Source of the DNA: Prochlorococcus sp. AG-355-I04
Lineage (GTDB): Bacteria > Cyanobacteriota > Cyanobacteriia > PCC-6307 > Cyanobiaceae
Direction: 5' to 3'
DNA: 64,000 bases
Assembly: GCA_003280915.1 (NCBI GenBank)
Contig: QCDL01000006.1
Location: 23,621-87,620, forward strand
Shown: positions 53,109 through 61,841 of the stretch, one piece after another
Numbering within the stretch: the stretch's first letter is position 1
Layout of the letters: every line of letters starts with the position of its first letter
The notes under the pieces: model-generated
Seen by the model: the letters and a program-made list of their open reading frames with translations, nothing else
What the model was told of the DNA's origin: nothing
Database searches by the model: none
Made by a program: the position numbers and the translations under genes

Positions 53109-54089
53109 TTAATTTGCATGAGTAAATCCAGTGAGAGGAGTATCTTCTTCCCAAAGTAATTTTGCTCCATTTGAATTTTTGATATAAACACTGCTATTCC
53201 CGTTTTTAAAGTTGCCGACATGACAGCAAATTAGTTCTTCATATGCTCTTAAAGCTTCCTTTAAAAAATTAGCTTTAGATGGCTTGATAGCACAAAGAAA
53301 CCCATAGCTGGGGAAACAAGTAAGCCAGTCAAATTCAGTTACTCCTTTAGGGCGTTGAATTTTCTCAAGATCAATTACAATTGTTTTCCCTGCAGATTCA
53401 GCAAACATAACTGCGGTTCCTGTTATACCGCCCATGCTTATGTCTTTGGCCGCATGAATGATATTTTTTTTAGCAAGAAATGGTATTAATGAAAAATGTT
53501 TTCTAAGTAAAGTTGCAGATGCTTTCGTGGCTGCATCCCAAAAGGGATAATCTTTAAAAAAACATCCATCCTTGTTTGCTATAATCCATAATTCATCTTC
53601 AGACTCTGCGAATCTTGAAGAAAGAATAGGACCATCTACCAGTCCAAGAATTGATACTGATAAAGCAGTATAAGGACTTTTTTGATTTGAGTGACCACCA
53701 ACCATTGGGACATTAAATTTTTCACACGCAAAACTCATGCCAGAAAGAATTTGATTATGTTTTTCTAAATCATTTTTATCACTCCAAATACTGTTAACTA
53801 AAGCTAAAGGTTTACCTCCCATTGCAACGATGTCACTGATATTTACCAATACACTGCTCCAGCCTGCGAACCACGGCTCTTTTTCAACCAAGCTTGGACT
53901 AATTCCTTCACTTGCCATTAATAACAAACCTGATTGTTTAGGGATTACTGCAGCATCATCTCCAAGCATTGCAGATTTGCCAAGTTCACTGAACGGGCTA
54001 TGTGAGAAAGTTTTTGCAGCACTTTGAATGTCTTTTTTAGATTCAATGCCACTATGTGTCTGCAATTTTTTGATAAGTTTATCTAACAT
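53109..54089 (-). CDS. Sll0787-type AIR synthase-like protein (Nit1C)
   Basis: A 326-residue protein of the PurM/SelD/ThiL superfamily, named AIR synthase-like in the Nit1C cluster. The N-terminal glycine-rich part is absent; conserved features are SAMLGDDAAVIPKQSGLLLM, VNISDIVAMGGKPLALVNSI, PMVGGHSNQKSPYTALSVSI and KDISMGGITGTAVMFAESAG. These are the ATP-binding and metal-binding segments of this fold. It probably activates a carbonyl or amide with ATP, but substrate is unknown. Nine bases separate its ATG from the GNAT gene stop. Confidence 0.9.
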   Translation of the reverse strand: MLDKLIKKLQTHSGIESKKDIQSAAKTFSHSPFSELGKSAMLGDDAAVIPKQSGLLLMASEGISPSLVEKEPWFAGWSSVLVNISDIVAMGGKPLALVNSIWSDKNDLEKHNQILSGMSFACEKFNVPMVGGHSNQKSPYTALSVSILGLVDGPILSSRFAESEDELWIIANKDGCFFKDYPFWDAATKASATLLRKHFSLIPFLAKKNIIHAAKDISMGGITGTAVMFAESAGKTIVIDLEKIQRPKGVTEFDWLTCFPSYGFLCAIKPSKANFLKEALRAYEELICCHVGNFKNGNSSVYIKNSNGAKLLWEEDTPLTGFTHAN

Positions 54090-54098
54090 TTTTTGTGA

Positions 54099-54737
54099 TC
54101 ACTTTTTCATTAAATATGAGCCGGGTCTGCTTAATTTTGATGGCTTGTAATAATTTAAGTCAGCCTCCATTAAGTGATGTTTTATTCCTTTGATTTCAAT
54201 TTGTTTAATTGAATTCCATTTGAGTCGTCTAAAAAACCGTACATTTTGTATCTGAACAGTGGCTAAAAATTGATCGCATCCCCATCCATTTGCTGTAGTT
54301 ACTGCTTTCCAGATCAATCCTTTTCCTATTTGGTTAAATTTGCGGAAAGTAGGATCAACACCTAGTCTCCCACCGTACCAATGTCTTTTTTCTGTTTCGT
54401 AAATTCTTACTACTCCAACGACTCTCTCTTGAGTGTCATATCCATAATTCAAAGAAACTATTGGGTACGCAACTTGATCAATTTCATCAATATCTGATTC
54501 AGCAAAAATATTTTGTTCTTCGCAAAATATTCTCTTTCGTAATCCCCAGTAGTCTTTGATAAGGGGAGAATTCTCTTCAAGCAAATGAAATGAAAAGTTT
54601 TCTGAATTTGAATTTGGAGATAGCATGAAATCTTCTTCTTCAATCCCGATACCTGATCTTACAGAGGGTGTGAAATAGTAAGGCGCAGAGCTAAAGCTTC
54701 TGCCTATATCCTGACTTGATGGGTCAATAAAAAACAT
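54099..54737 (-). CDS. MSMEG_0567/Sll0786-type GNAT acetyltransferase (Nit1C)
   Basis: A 212-residue N-acetyltransferase of the GNAT fold. KDYWGLRKRIFCEEQNIFAE is the first helix and strand, ERVVGVVRIYETEKRHWYGG the central strands, and RLGVDPTFRKFNQIGKGLIW the pyrophosphate loop region for acetyl-CoA. In the cluster it is always found beside the radical SAM and AIR synthase-like genes. The substrate is unknown. It starts six bases after the radical SAM stop. Confidence 0.88.
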   Translation of the reverse strand: MFFIDPSSQDIGRSFSSAPYYFTPSVRSGIGIEEEDFMLSPNSNSENFSFHLLEENSPLIKDYWGLRKRIFCEEQNIFAESDIDEIDQVAYPIVSLNYGYDTQERVVGVVRIYETEKRHWYGGRLGVDPTFRKFNQIGKGLIWKAVTTANGWGCDQFLATVQIQNVRFFRRLKWNSIKQIEIKGIKHHLMEADLNYYKPSKLSRPGSYLMKK

Positions 54738-54743
54738 AATTTT

Positions 54744-55832
54744 TTAACTCTCAAATAGGGATAAAGCTGAGCAGGCACCACATTTGGCACAACCAGCTGA
54801 CATTTCATCAGATTTTATGTTGCCTTCATTTAGTAAATGTGAAACTGATTGATAAATATCAATCATGAAATCAGTACTTGGGGAAGGATGATGTTCTAGA
54901 GGAGTTCCTGCTATTGGCACAAATGGAACTATAAAAGGATAAACTCCTATAGATATTAATTTTTTACTGCAATTTATAAGAGATTCTTTGCTATCACCTA
55001 ATCCGGCTAATAGATATGTAGAAACTTCTCCTCTTCCAAATACTGCTACGCTTTCTTCGAAAGATTTATAGTATCTTTCAAGAGAAATTTCAGATTTGCC
55101 GGGAAGAATTTTTTTTCTTATCTCCTCCTCTACAACCTCTAAATGCATGCCTAAACTATCAACACCTGAGTCTTTCATTTTTTGAAACCAAATAGGATCA
55201 TCAGGCGGTTCGCATTGACCTTGGATTGGAATATTAACTTTAGCCTTAACAGCCTTAGCGGCTTCTGCCATTATTCTTGCTCCCCTATCGCTACTGTTAG
55301 GAGTCCCTGTTGTCATTACTAGTTGCTTTATTCCATCGAGTCTTACAGCTGCTTCTGCAACTTCAGCTATTTGATTTGGAGTTTTTCTTACGATGGTTTG
55401 TTCGTTTTCCAAAGATTGTTCTATTGCACAAAACTGGCAAGATTCTTCTCTATTTCTGAAACGAATACATTTTTGAAGAATAGTTGTGGCTAATACATCC
55501 TTGCTATGAAGGAGAGCAATCGATTTATAAGGTATACCGTCTTTTGTTTTTAAAGAATAAAAATTTGGTTCTTTTGTGGTGGATAATTCCTTGATGATCG
55601 AATCTTCACTATTCTGGAGAATAAGTTGTCCGTCAGGCTCCTCTGAAAGTTGATAATTAGAATTTTTAGATACGTGATTATAAACAGGTACCATTACAGT
55701 TTTCCCTTCAATTGTTAAAGCTCTATGGTCCGATGGACCAGCTCCTCCTTTCCTACCCCTGTTGCCCTTTTTAGGAGTAGAACTTATCCCATTAACTTGC
55801 AACTCGGTAATAATTTTTCCTATGTCAGACAT
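54744..55832 (-). CDS. MSMEG_0568/Sll0785 family radical SAM protein (Nit1C)
   Basis: A 362-residue radical SAM enzyme. The cluster Cys set is C122, C132 and C135 (CIRFRNREESCQFCAIEQSL), an unusual C-x9-C-x2-C spacing in place of Cx3Cx2C. Other features are LVMTTGTPNSSDRGARIMAE near 170, GQCEPPDDPIWFQKMKDSGV and the end with three Cys (GCAKCGACSALSLF), perhaps a second cluster. The overall plan resembles biotin synthase/HydE-type barrels. Overlaps the nitrilase start by eight bases. Reaction unknown. Confidence 0.92.
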   Translation of the reverse strand: MSDIGKIITELQVNGISSTPKKGNRGRKGGAGPSDHRALTIEGKTVMVPVYNHVSKNSNYQLSEEPDGQLILQNSEDSIIKELSTTKEPNFYSLKTKDGIPYKSIALLHSKDVLATTILQKCIRFRNREESCQFCAIEQSLENEQTIVRKTPNQIAEVAEAAVRLDGIKQLVMTTGTPNSSDRGARIMAEAAKAVKAKVNIPIQGQCEPPDDPIWFQKMKDSGVDSLGMHLEVVEEEIRKKILPGKSEISLERYYKSFEESVAVFGRGEVSTYLLAGLGDSKESLINCSKKLISIGVYPFIVPFVPIAGTPLEHHPSPSTDFMIDIYQSVSHLLNEGNIKSDEMSAGCAKCGACSALSLFES

Positions 55833-56817
55833 GATTTATTTCCTCTAAATAGTCTTTTGCAGCTAGATCTTTTGGTATTAAATTTTTCTTATTTGTCATC
55901 TCAAATACCTTGTTAGGGGATGTATTTAGTTTTAGAGAAAGAAGATCTGGACGACTGTAGTGACCAACACTATCCATCATTCTTTTCCTTTTAGTAATAA
56001 GTGATAAATTAATTTCTGCTATTGCTAATCCTTCTCCATCATCAAGTGGTCCTGCTAAGTATTTACCTTCTGGACTGATAATTGCTGTGTGACATCCTCC
56101 CTGAAATGCTTTGTGAAGATCGGGTTCGGACGTTATCTTTTCATAATCTTCTGGATCTAACCATCCTGTTGAACAAATCACAAAACAGCCAGCCTCTAAG
56201 GCGTGATGTCTCATTGTGACTGCAGTTTGCTCTGTAAATATTGGACCAACCAATGATCCAGGAAATTGAGCACAATGTATTTGTTCACCTTTAGCCATAA
56301 GAGCAAATCTAGCTAAAGGGTTATAATGCTCCCAACAAGCCAAAGATCCTATCTTGCCAAGTTGAGTATCTACAACTTCTAAGCCAGAACCATCGCCTTG
56401 ACCCCAAATCATTCTTTCGTGAAAAGTAGGAGTTATTTTTCTTCTTTTTAAAATAATTTCACCTTTTTCGTTGAAAAGAATTTGAGTATTGTACAAACTT
56501 CCACCATCAAGTTCATTAACTCCTAAAAGAACTTGGATGTTATTTTTTTTAGCTGATTTCCCAACTATGTCTGTAACTGGACCCGGGATTTCTACTGCTT
56601 GCTCATATAGCTTCATATGAGATTTACCCATTAGAACTGGCGGCTCTACAAATGAAAAATATGGGTAGTAAGGAAGAAAAGTTTCGGGAAAGACTATCAA
56701 CTTTACATCTTTTGTAGCTGCCTCTTGGATCTTTAAAAGAACTTTATTCAATGAACCATTTAAGTCAAAAAGTACAGGTCTAACTTGAGCAGCAGCTACT
56801 TTAAATGTTTTGGTCAT
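55825..56817 (-). CDS. Nit6803-type nitrilase (Nit1C)
   Basis: A 330-residue carbon-nitrogen hydrolase with the catalytic triad visible: Glu45 ([15 protein letters not shown]), Lys127 ([16 protein letters not shown]) and Cys161 ([20 protein letters not shown]). It is closest in pattern to the Synechocystis nitrilase Nit6803 that hydrolyses aromatic and aliphatic nitriles to acids and ammonia. Published work on Nit1C bacteria linked this gene to cyanide use as a nitrogen source. It is the second gene of the leftward operon and overlaps the radical SAM gene. Confidence 0.95.
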   Translation of the reverse strand: MTKTFKVAAAQVRPVLFDLNGSLNKVLLKIQEAATKDVKLIVFPETFLPYYPYFSFVEPPVLMGKSHMKLYEQAVEIPGPVTDIVGKSAKKNNIQVLLGVNELDGGSLYNTQILFNEKGEIILKRRKITPTFHERMIWGQGDGSGLEVVDTQLGKIGSLACWEHYNPLARFALMAKGEQIHCAQFPGSLVGPIFTEQTAVTMRHHALEAGCFVICSTGWLDPEDYEKITSEPDLHKAFQGGCHTAIISPEGKYLAGPLDDGEGLAIAEINLSLITKRKRMMDSVGHYSRPDLLSLKLNTSPNKVFEMTNKKNLIPKDLAAKDYLEEINHV

Positions 56818-56835
56818 TTTCTTGGATCTTATGTT

Positions 56836-57318
56836 TTACAGAGTCCAAGTATCTAAAATAAATGCTCCTTCTTTGCGATGCATTAAAACGATATCGAGTA
56901 CATCTAAAGGACTTATTGGTTTTATCCCCGGAGTAAGAGCTCCTTCTCCATGACCGTACAAAGCTTGCAATGCAAATCGACAGGCATAAACTTTACCGCC
57001 TTGACCCATAAATTTTTCTAAGCGAGCATTAAAATTTAAATGACCATCAAATGCTGCATCTCCAAGCTTTGGAAAGCCTCTTTGTAGTCCTAAAGTCACT
57101 CCAGGACCATATAGCAATATTGAAGTTTCAAAACCCTTGTTTATAAGACGACTAGCTTGCAAAAGATTAACAAGACCAATAGATCCCTCAAAAGCGACAG
57201 TATGAAAAGTTAGTAAGGCTTTCTCACCTGGTTCGGCTTTAACATCTGGGAATACTTTTTCTTCATAATCAACTAAGAATTCTCCAGGCTGATTCGCGGG
57301 ACGAGTTACGGATGGCAT
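56836..57318 (-). CDS. MSMEG_0572/Sll0783 family nitrogen starvation response protein
   Basis: A 160-residue protein, first gene of the Nit1C leftward operon. Marks are [60 protein letters not shown] segments and [20 protein letters not shown]. The fold looks like a DsrE-type protein. In Synechocystis sll0783 is strongly induced on nitrogen loss and affects PHB synthesis. Function is not known biochemically. It is divergent from the flavoprotein gene. Confidence 0.9.
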   Translation of the reverse strand: MPSVTRPANQPGEFLVDYEEKVFPDVKAEPGEKALLTFHTVAFEGSIGLVNLLQASRLINKGFETSILLYGPGVTLGLQRGFPKLGDAAFDGHLNFNARLEKFMGQGGKVYACRFALQALYGHGEGALTPGIKPISPLDVLDIVLMHRKEGAFILDTWTL

Positions 57319-57368
57319 GTAATTTTTAAAAACTTTGACTATTTTCCGACTTGATTTTCAAAAAGAAT

Positions 57369-57382
57369 GTAACCAATATCAC
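57369..57382. promoter_or_regulatory. Near-consensus NtcA-like site between divergent Nit1C transcripts
   Basis: The sequence GTA-N8-CAC (GTG-N8-TAC on the other strand) departs from the NtcA consensus GTA-N8-TAC at one position. A TAAAAT at 57409 could be the -10 of the rightward gene, though spacing (26 bases) is a little long. Control by nitrogen status is expected from the cluster; the site itself is only suggestive. Confidence 0.4.
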
Positions 57383-57483
57383 TAAATTAATTAACTTAAG
57401 ATTTCAGATAAAATAATTTTTAGTGAGTTTGATAACAAATTAAATCTCATAAACATGACAGAATAATATTAATAAATAAAAAG

Positions 57484-58785
57484 ATGGCTGAAGAATTTTT
57501 AAATCAAATTTCTGCTAAATGTTCTGTCATTATTATTGGTGCGGGACAAGCAGGGTTGTCTATTGCTCATTCACTACAAAAAAAAGGAATAAAACCTCTT
57601 ATCTTAGAAAAAAATTATGTTGGGTTTTCTTGGAAAGAACAACGTTGGGATTCTTTCTGCCTTGTGACCCCAAATTGGCAATGCACTCTTCCTGATTATC
57701 ATTATTCTGGTAAAGATCCTAATGGGTTTATGGATAAAGGAAATATAGTTAAGTATTTAAAAAAATATTCTGAATTTGTAAAGGCTGATATTCTTGAAGG
57801 GATTGAAGTAAAACACTTAATTAAAAAAAATGAAAAGTTTTTTATTTCAACTAACCGTGGAAATTTTGAAGCTGATCAAGTTGTTATAGCAACTGGAGCT
57901 TATCATGTTCCGAACCGACATCCTCTTTCTGAGAGATTACCAACTAATATCCTGCAAATTGATGCAAGAGAATATAAAAATGCAAATTCATTACCGGAGG
58001 GACCTGTCCTAGTTGTTGGTAGTGGTCAATCAGGTTGTCAAATAGCTGAAGATCTTTTTTTTGAAAAAAGAAAAGTTCATCTAAGTGTTGGGAGTGCTCC
58101 AAGATCTCCCAGAAGGTATAGAGGAAGAGATGTTGTAGATTGGCTGGACAGAATGGGTTATTATTCAATGCCTATTGGTGAACACGATGATCCTAAAAGC
58201 GTAAGGAATAAAACTAATCATTATTTAACTGGAAGAGATAACGGAAGAGAAATAGACCTTAGAAAGAGAGCAAAAGAAGGGATGAGTCTCCATGGGCGAC
58301 TTAAAGATTTAACTATTGATAGTATTCAATTCTCAAATGATCTTTCAAAAAATCTTGATGGAGCAGATTCTGTTTATTGCAGAATAAGAAATAGTATTGA
58401 TGAGTGGATTTCAAAAAATAATGTAGATGCTCCTAAAGAAGAAATATATGTTCCATGTTGGGAACCAACTGAAGATTTCAAAGGTACTCAACTTGAATGC
58501 AAAAACTTGGCAGTAGTGATTTGGTGTACAGGCTATAAAAGTGATTTTAGTTGGGTAGATGTCTCAGTTTTTGACGGAGCGGGTATCCCAGTTCATGAAA
58601 GAGGTGTAACACAATCTCCTGGGCTGTATTTTCTTGGTTTACCTTGGCTTTATACATGGGGCTCAGGACGTTTTTGTGGAGTAAAAGATGATGCAAGCTT
58701 TTTAGCAGATATTATTTCATTGAGATCAAATAAATCAGCGGCTACTAAAGAAATGCTGGAGTGCAAAGCTCTTTTAGGTTCTTAA
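57484..58785 (+). CDS. MSMEG_0569 family flavin-dependent oxidoreductase (Nit1C)
   Basis: A 433-residue flavoprotein like bacterial flavin monooxygenases. FAD loop VIIIGAGQAGLSIAHSLQKK at residues 15-34, WKEQRWDSFCLVTPNWQCTL, a second nucleotide loop VLVVGSGQSGCQIAEDLFFE near 180 (NADPH), and the ATG motif VVIATGAYHVPNRHP. It is transcribed away from the other six genes, as is slr0801 in Synechocystis. It would hydroxylate or oxidise a substrate produced by or feeding the nitrilase; this is unknown. Confidence 0.92.
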   Translation: MAEEFLNQISAKCSVIIIGAGQAGLSIAHSLQKKGIKPLILEKNYVGFSWKEQRWDSFCLVTPNWQCTLPDYHYSGKDPNGFMDKGNIVKYLKKYSEFVKADILEGIEVKHLIKKNEKFFISTNRGNFEADQVVIATGAYHVPNRHPLSERLPTNILQIDAREYKNANSLPEGPVLVVGSGQSGCQIAEDLFFEKRKVHLSVGSAPRSPRRYRGRDVVDWLDRMGYYSMPIGEHDDPKSVRNKTNHYLTGRDNGREIDLRKRAKEGMSLHGRLKDLTIDSIQFSNDLSKNLDGADSVYCRIRNSIDEWISKNNVDAPKEEIYVPCWEPTEDFKGTQLECKNLAVVIWCTGYKSDFSWVDVSVFDGAGIPVHERGVTQSPGLYFLGLPWLYTWGSGRFCGVKDDASFLADIISLRSNKSAATKEMLECKALLGS

Positions 58786-58917
58786 ATTCCTAATTTTATT
58801 AATGAAAAATAAATTAAAAATAAAATTCTTAGAAAAAAAGTGATTTAGGTATGAAACACTACTTCATTATAGAATTTGAATAATTAGTTTTTAGATATAG
58901 TCTATTTCACTATTATT

Positions 58918-59046
58918 ATGGAGTTTGCAAAAAAAATTATGACCGAAAAAGCTGAAAAGCTCAATGGTAAAGCTGCAATGCTTGGAATGTTTGCTCTTGT
59001 AGGAGCCTACTATTTTACTGGTCAAATTCTTCCAGGTATTTTCTAG
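58918..59046 (+). CDS. hli: High-light-inducible protein with Lys in core motif (42 aa)
   Basis: A 42-residue one-helix Hlip: MEFAKKIMTEKAEKLNGKAA, MLGMFALVGAYYFTGQILPG, IF. The conserved core E-x-x-N-G-R here reads E-K-L-N-G-K, with Lys for the Arg that pairs with a Glu of the partner helix. The tail TGQILPGIF is standard. It has its own terminator and no operon partner. Length and position argue for a real gene; an ATG eight codons downstream is an alternative. Confidence 0.9.
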   Translation: MEFAKKIMTEKAEKLNGKAAMLGMFALVGAYYFTGQILPGIF

Positions 59047-59070
59047 TAAAAATCCTATTTAAATTTTTTC

Positions 59071-59091
59071 AGGGCTTTTCAAGCCCTTTTT
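59071..59091 (+). terminator. Terminator after the solitary hli gene
   Basis: Perfect stem AGGGCTT/AAGCCCT with a three-base loop and a T tract. It ends the hli transcript 24 bases after the stop, before the convergent GATase gene. Confidence 0.9.
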
Positions 59092-59101
59092 TACTGGATT
59101 A

Positions 59102-59848
59102 TTATTCCTTTTCATTATCTAATAATTCAAATAATTTACTTATTAGAAACTTTCTTTTTAAAAAAGTTTTATCAATATATTTTTTATTCTCTTCTTTTAA
59201 AATTTCCTGACCATTTAAGCCTAATCCTTTAAGGACAAACTCTTTATCTTCTTTAATCCAGTTATTTATCATTCCCTCCGTCGTCTCTATATGGAATTGT
59301 AATCCGTATGCAAAATTACCTATCCTAAAAAACTGTTCCTTACAACGTGCACTACTAGCAATGAGTACTGCTTTATTAGGTAATAAAATCCTATCTCCAT
59401 GCCAATGCAGTACATGAAAAGGGTCTTTAAACAGGGCTTTAAAGTCTTTATTTGATTTATTAATAAAAATTTGAGACCATCCAATTTCCGGTAATGCTTT
59501 TGGAGGTGATCCATATTTAAGAATTTCTACATCTCCTCCAGCAGCACTCGCAAGCAACTGAGCACCTAAGCAAACACCGATTATAGGTCTTTCATTTTCT
59601 AATTCTTTTTTTATAAAATCTCTTTCTAACTTGAGCCAGGGATATCTGTCGCTTCCAATATCTTTAACTCCCATTGGTCCACCCATAATTAGAATTAAGT
59701 CACCTTTTTTTGTTTGCGGCAGAGCATTTTTATTATCTAAACGAATAATTTCGATTTTCAAATCTCTATCTTTAGCAAATTGTTCAAAAAGACCTGGCCC
59801 CTCTATTTCTAAATGCTGTAAAACTAATACGCGTCTTATTCCTTTCAT
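59102..59848 (-). CDS. Class I glutamine amidotransferase-like protein
   Basis: A 248-residue stand-alone GATase. The nucleophile Cys is in PIIGVCLGAQLLASAAGGDV (about residue 93), the catalytic His and Glu in YGLQFHIETTEGMINNW (about 183), and LILIMGGPMGVKDIGSDRYP is the early glycine-rich part. It resembles GMP synthase GATase-like proteins that hydrolyse gamma-glutamyl compounds. Its start overlaps the stop of the secreted protein gene by four bases (ATGA). The specific substrate is not known. Confidence 0.87.
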   Translation of the reverse strand: MKGIRRVLVLQHLEIEGPGLFEQFAKDRDLKIEIIRLDNKNALPQTKKGDLILIMGGPMGVKDIGSDRYPWLKLERDFIKKELENERPIIGVCLGAQLLASAAGGDVEILKYGSPPKALPEIGWSQIFINKSNKDFKALFKDPFHVLHWHGDRILLPNKAVLIASSARCKEQFFRIGNFAYGLQFHIETTEGMINNWIKEDKEFVLKGLGLNGQEILKEENKKYIDKTFLKRKFLISKLFELLDNEKE

Positions 59849-60141
59849 TCACTTTTCATTATTTCAGCTGATTCAGAACAGACATTAACGCTAAACCACT
59901 TCATTGCCGACCAAGTATCTTCTTGGTATGTACCTGCTGCAATACTTACAAAACAATCATTTTCATACCAACTTCGATAACTGGGAGTTACTCCCGTTCC
60001 TTTTAATCTATTTTCTAAGCCTTTTCCGTATTTTTTAATAACAAGATTTATAGCTTCATTTTCAATTTCTCTTTGCTTTTCATCAGCAAAACATCCTAGT
60101 GGAGTAAAAAAAAGAATTGATGCAATAAGTAAACGTATCAT
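59845..60141 (-). CDS. Small secreted hypothetical protein
   Basis: I use the ATG giving MIRLLIASILFFTPLGCFAD, a clear signal peptide, instead of one ten codons upstream. The mature part (98 residues in all) has EIENEAINLVIKKYGKGLEN and two Cys (NDCFVSIAAG and VNVCSESAE) able to form a disulfide. No domain recognised. It lies in a three-gene run with overlaps. Function unknown. Confidence 0.65.
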   Translation of the reverse strand: MIRLLIASILFFTPLGCFADEKQREIENEAINLVIKKYGKGLENRLKGTGVTPSYRSWYENDCFVSIAAGTYQEDTWSAMKWFSVNVCSESAEIMKSE

Positions 60142-60151
60142 TGAGTCTTTT

Positions 60152-60442
60152 TTATATGTAGCTAATTTCATATCGATTAATTAATTTTTTAAAATCATCT
60201 ACTCTATTTTGTCCATTCTTTAATGGTCTTGAGGAGTCAAGAACGGCTGCACAACATAATTGCCAACAAGATTTTTCATCTAGTCCTAATTTCTTACATA
60301 TATTTTTTGGAGCTTTGATAACGGTATTTATTTCTGCGATATGTTGAGTAGTTTCCCATAATTCTCCTTCAAGGAAATCAATTTCAATACTTGATAATAA
60401 TTCTGTAGCAAAGTAATCCTTAATTAGCTCAGTTAATTCCAC
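60152..60442 (-). CDS. Small hypothetical protein
   Basis: A 96-residue soluble protein: MELTELIKDYFATELLSSIE, EGELWETTQHIAEINTVIKA, GLDEKSCWQLCCAAVLDSSR. It has a Cys-x3-Cys-Cys group (SCWQLCC). No family is recognised. First gene of a run with the secreted protein and the GATase on the minus strand. The stop-to-start gap to the secreted gene is ten bases. Confidence 0.6.
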   Translation of the reverse strand: MELTELIKDYFATELLSSIEIDFLEGELWETTQHIAEINTVIKAPKNICKKLGLDEKSCWQLCCAAVLDSSRPLKNGQNRVDDFKKLINRYEISYI

Positions 60443-60555
60443 AATATTTTATTGAAACAGAAGAAGTTAAATCATCTCTTAGTACTTGTATAGCAAGATA
60501 AAAAAAAAGGAGCTAGTTTCTATCTCATCTTGAATCGCCTATCGATATTAAGAGA

Positions 60556-60799
60556 CTACATCATTTCGTATTGATCAAGTTTGGTTTTTAATTTTGTGGC
60601 TTGTTTAATTAATGACAAAGCCTCTTTTCTGCCAGTTGAATTATTAGCATGGACTATAAGATCGGCAAATTTCTTTGCTATTTTTTTTCATGATTTCAGT
60701 TATATAAATACCGTTTTTGAATCTTGAATCTAGCGAGTCAAAACTAGAAGTAGATAAGGTGTCAACGGTTAAAACCTCAGAGTTAACAAATGGAACGGG
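60556..60799 (-). pseudogene. Frameshifted gene remnant
   Basis: Two frames read as one protein if joined: NSEVLTVDTLSTSSFDSLDS with RFKNGIYITEIMKK, then IAKKFADLIVHANNSTGRKE and ALSLIKQATKLKTKLDQYEM. The switch is at a run of eight A after an ATG (about 60680-60692), typical of slippage. The N-terminus is also lost, as a stop follows at 60800-60802 with no start. I take it as a decayed gene. No family is recognised. The remainder of the roughly 510-base gap seems empty. Confidence 0.5.
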
Positions 60800-60951
60800 T
60801 TAACTCGTGTTTTTAATTTATAAACAATTAATGAAAAAGCTGTTGATATCTACGATTACATTGTTTCAAACCCTGATTTAATTTATAGTTATCCATGAAT
60901 AGGGTTGAAAATTTTCAAATAAACAAAAATGCTTTTTATTGGATGGATCAC

Positions 60952-61221
60952 TTATCCGTAATTGTGCGATACTTCTGTCCACCCTTTTTGGTGAAGTTCG
61001 TGCCACTTTTCCCAGGCTGAATCTATATTGAGTCTTTCAGAGGATTTGTACCCTCCAGGTTCTCCAAGGTGATTTGTGTAGAAAAGATGAGTATGAATTT
61101 TAAAATTAGGTTTAGGAGAATTTTTGCATTCTTCGAAAAAGATCACTCTGCTGCCTTCGGGATTTAGTAGACATCCGTTTGGCATGCTAGTGCTACAACC
61201 AAATGAGTAATTAGGTTTCAT
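60952..61221 (-). CDS. DUF1651 family protein
   Basis: An 89-residue protein with the DUF1651 pattern: GCLLNPEGSRVIFFEECKNS near the start and SAWEKWHELHQKGWTEVSHN at the end. The family is restricted mainly to marine Synechococcus and Prochlorococcus, often in several copies, and has no known function. It has several Cys (CST, GCLL, EEC). It stands alone on the minus strand, next to the frameshifted remnant. Confidence 0.8.
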   Translation of the reverse strand: MKPNYSFGCSTSMPNGCLLNPEGSRVIFFEECKNSPKPNFKIHTHLFYTNHLGEPGGYKSSERLNIDSAWEKWHELHQKGWTEVSHNYG

Positions 61222-61370
61222 GCTTTCACCTTATAAGGCTCTTTGAATATTAATACATTTGTACTATAGATTATATCCTCCTTGTTTTGCTGTCAATCCT
61301 TTTAAGGTTAAGTACTTATTTACTAAAAATTATTTTGTTTTTTAATAAATAAGATAATTTCTTTAAGCTT

Positions 61371-61553
61371 ATGAATTACAGGGAAGATCTAGAAATCAAA
61401 CTACAAAAAGTAACGCTTGCAATACAGGAGGTTGTAGAAGATATCCATAAAACTGATCCAGAGAAGCAAAGAATAATTTGCAAACTTAATGAATTTAAAG
61501 AAGCAATAATTTCAAGGGGAATTGAACTTAATATTGAATTAGAGGCAGCCTAG
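61371..61553 (+). CDS. Small helical hypothetical protein
   Basis: A 60-residue, mainly helical, charged protein (EDLEIKLQKVTLAIQEVVED, PEKQRIICKLNEFKEAIISR). No membrane span or known motif. It precedes another small gene on the same strand. Function unknown. Confidence 0.6.
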   Translation: MNYREDLEIKLQKVTLAIQEVVEDIHKTDPEKQRIICKLNEFKEAIISRGIELNIELEAA

Positions 61554-61626
61554 AAATATTGAATATCTCATGAATGTTTAATAACTTTTAGAATGGTTTT
61601 ACTAACAAAGAAGGGTTCTTTATCAA

Positions 61627-61788
61627 ATGCAGCCTGGTACTTTTGAATTATTGATCCTTGTATTTATCTTTTTAGGTCTTCAAGCTTGGTGGATTATCCC
61701 AATAGTTATTAAGAATAATAAATTAAATAAGAGAGGAAAGGATTTAAGAGAGGAAATAAAGCAATTAGAAAAGTTATTTAAAAAATAA
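61627..61788 (+). CDS. Small membrane-anchored protein (53 aa)
   Basis: A 53-residue protein: N-terminal helix (FELLILVFIFLGLQAWWIIP) and a basic amphipathic tail (KRGKDLREEIKQLEKLFKK). This one-helix plus amphipathic plan is like TatA or small accessory subunits, but the TatA hinge (F-G-x-x-x-L-P) is absent, so I do not assign it. It lies before the cupin gene on the same strand, 53 bases away. Confidence 0.6.
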   Translation: MQPGTFELLILVFIFLGLQAWWIIPIVIKNNKLNKRGKDLREEIKQLEKLFKK

Positions 61789-61841
61789 ATTAGTTTATTA
61801 TTTTTGCAAACTACCTATTATTAGTGAAACTTAAATAACTA

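Noticed and set aside
60832..60882. 16-codon plus-strand frame MKKLLISTITLFQTLI
   Set aside because: It resembles a signal peptide start but ends at once; no downstream frame continues it.
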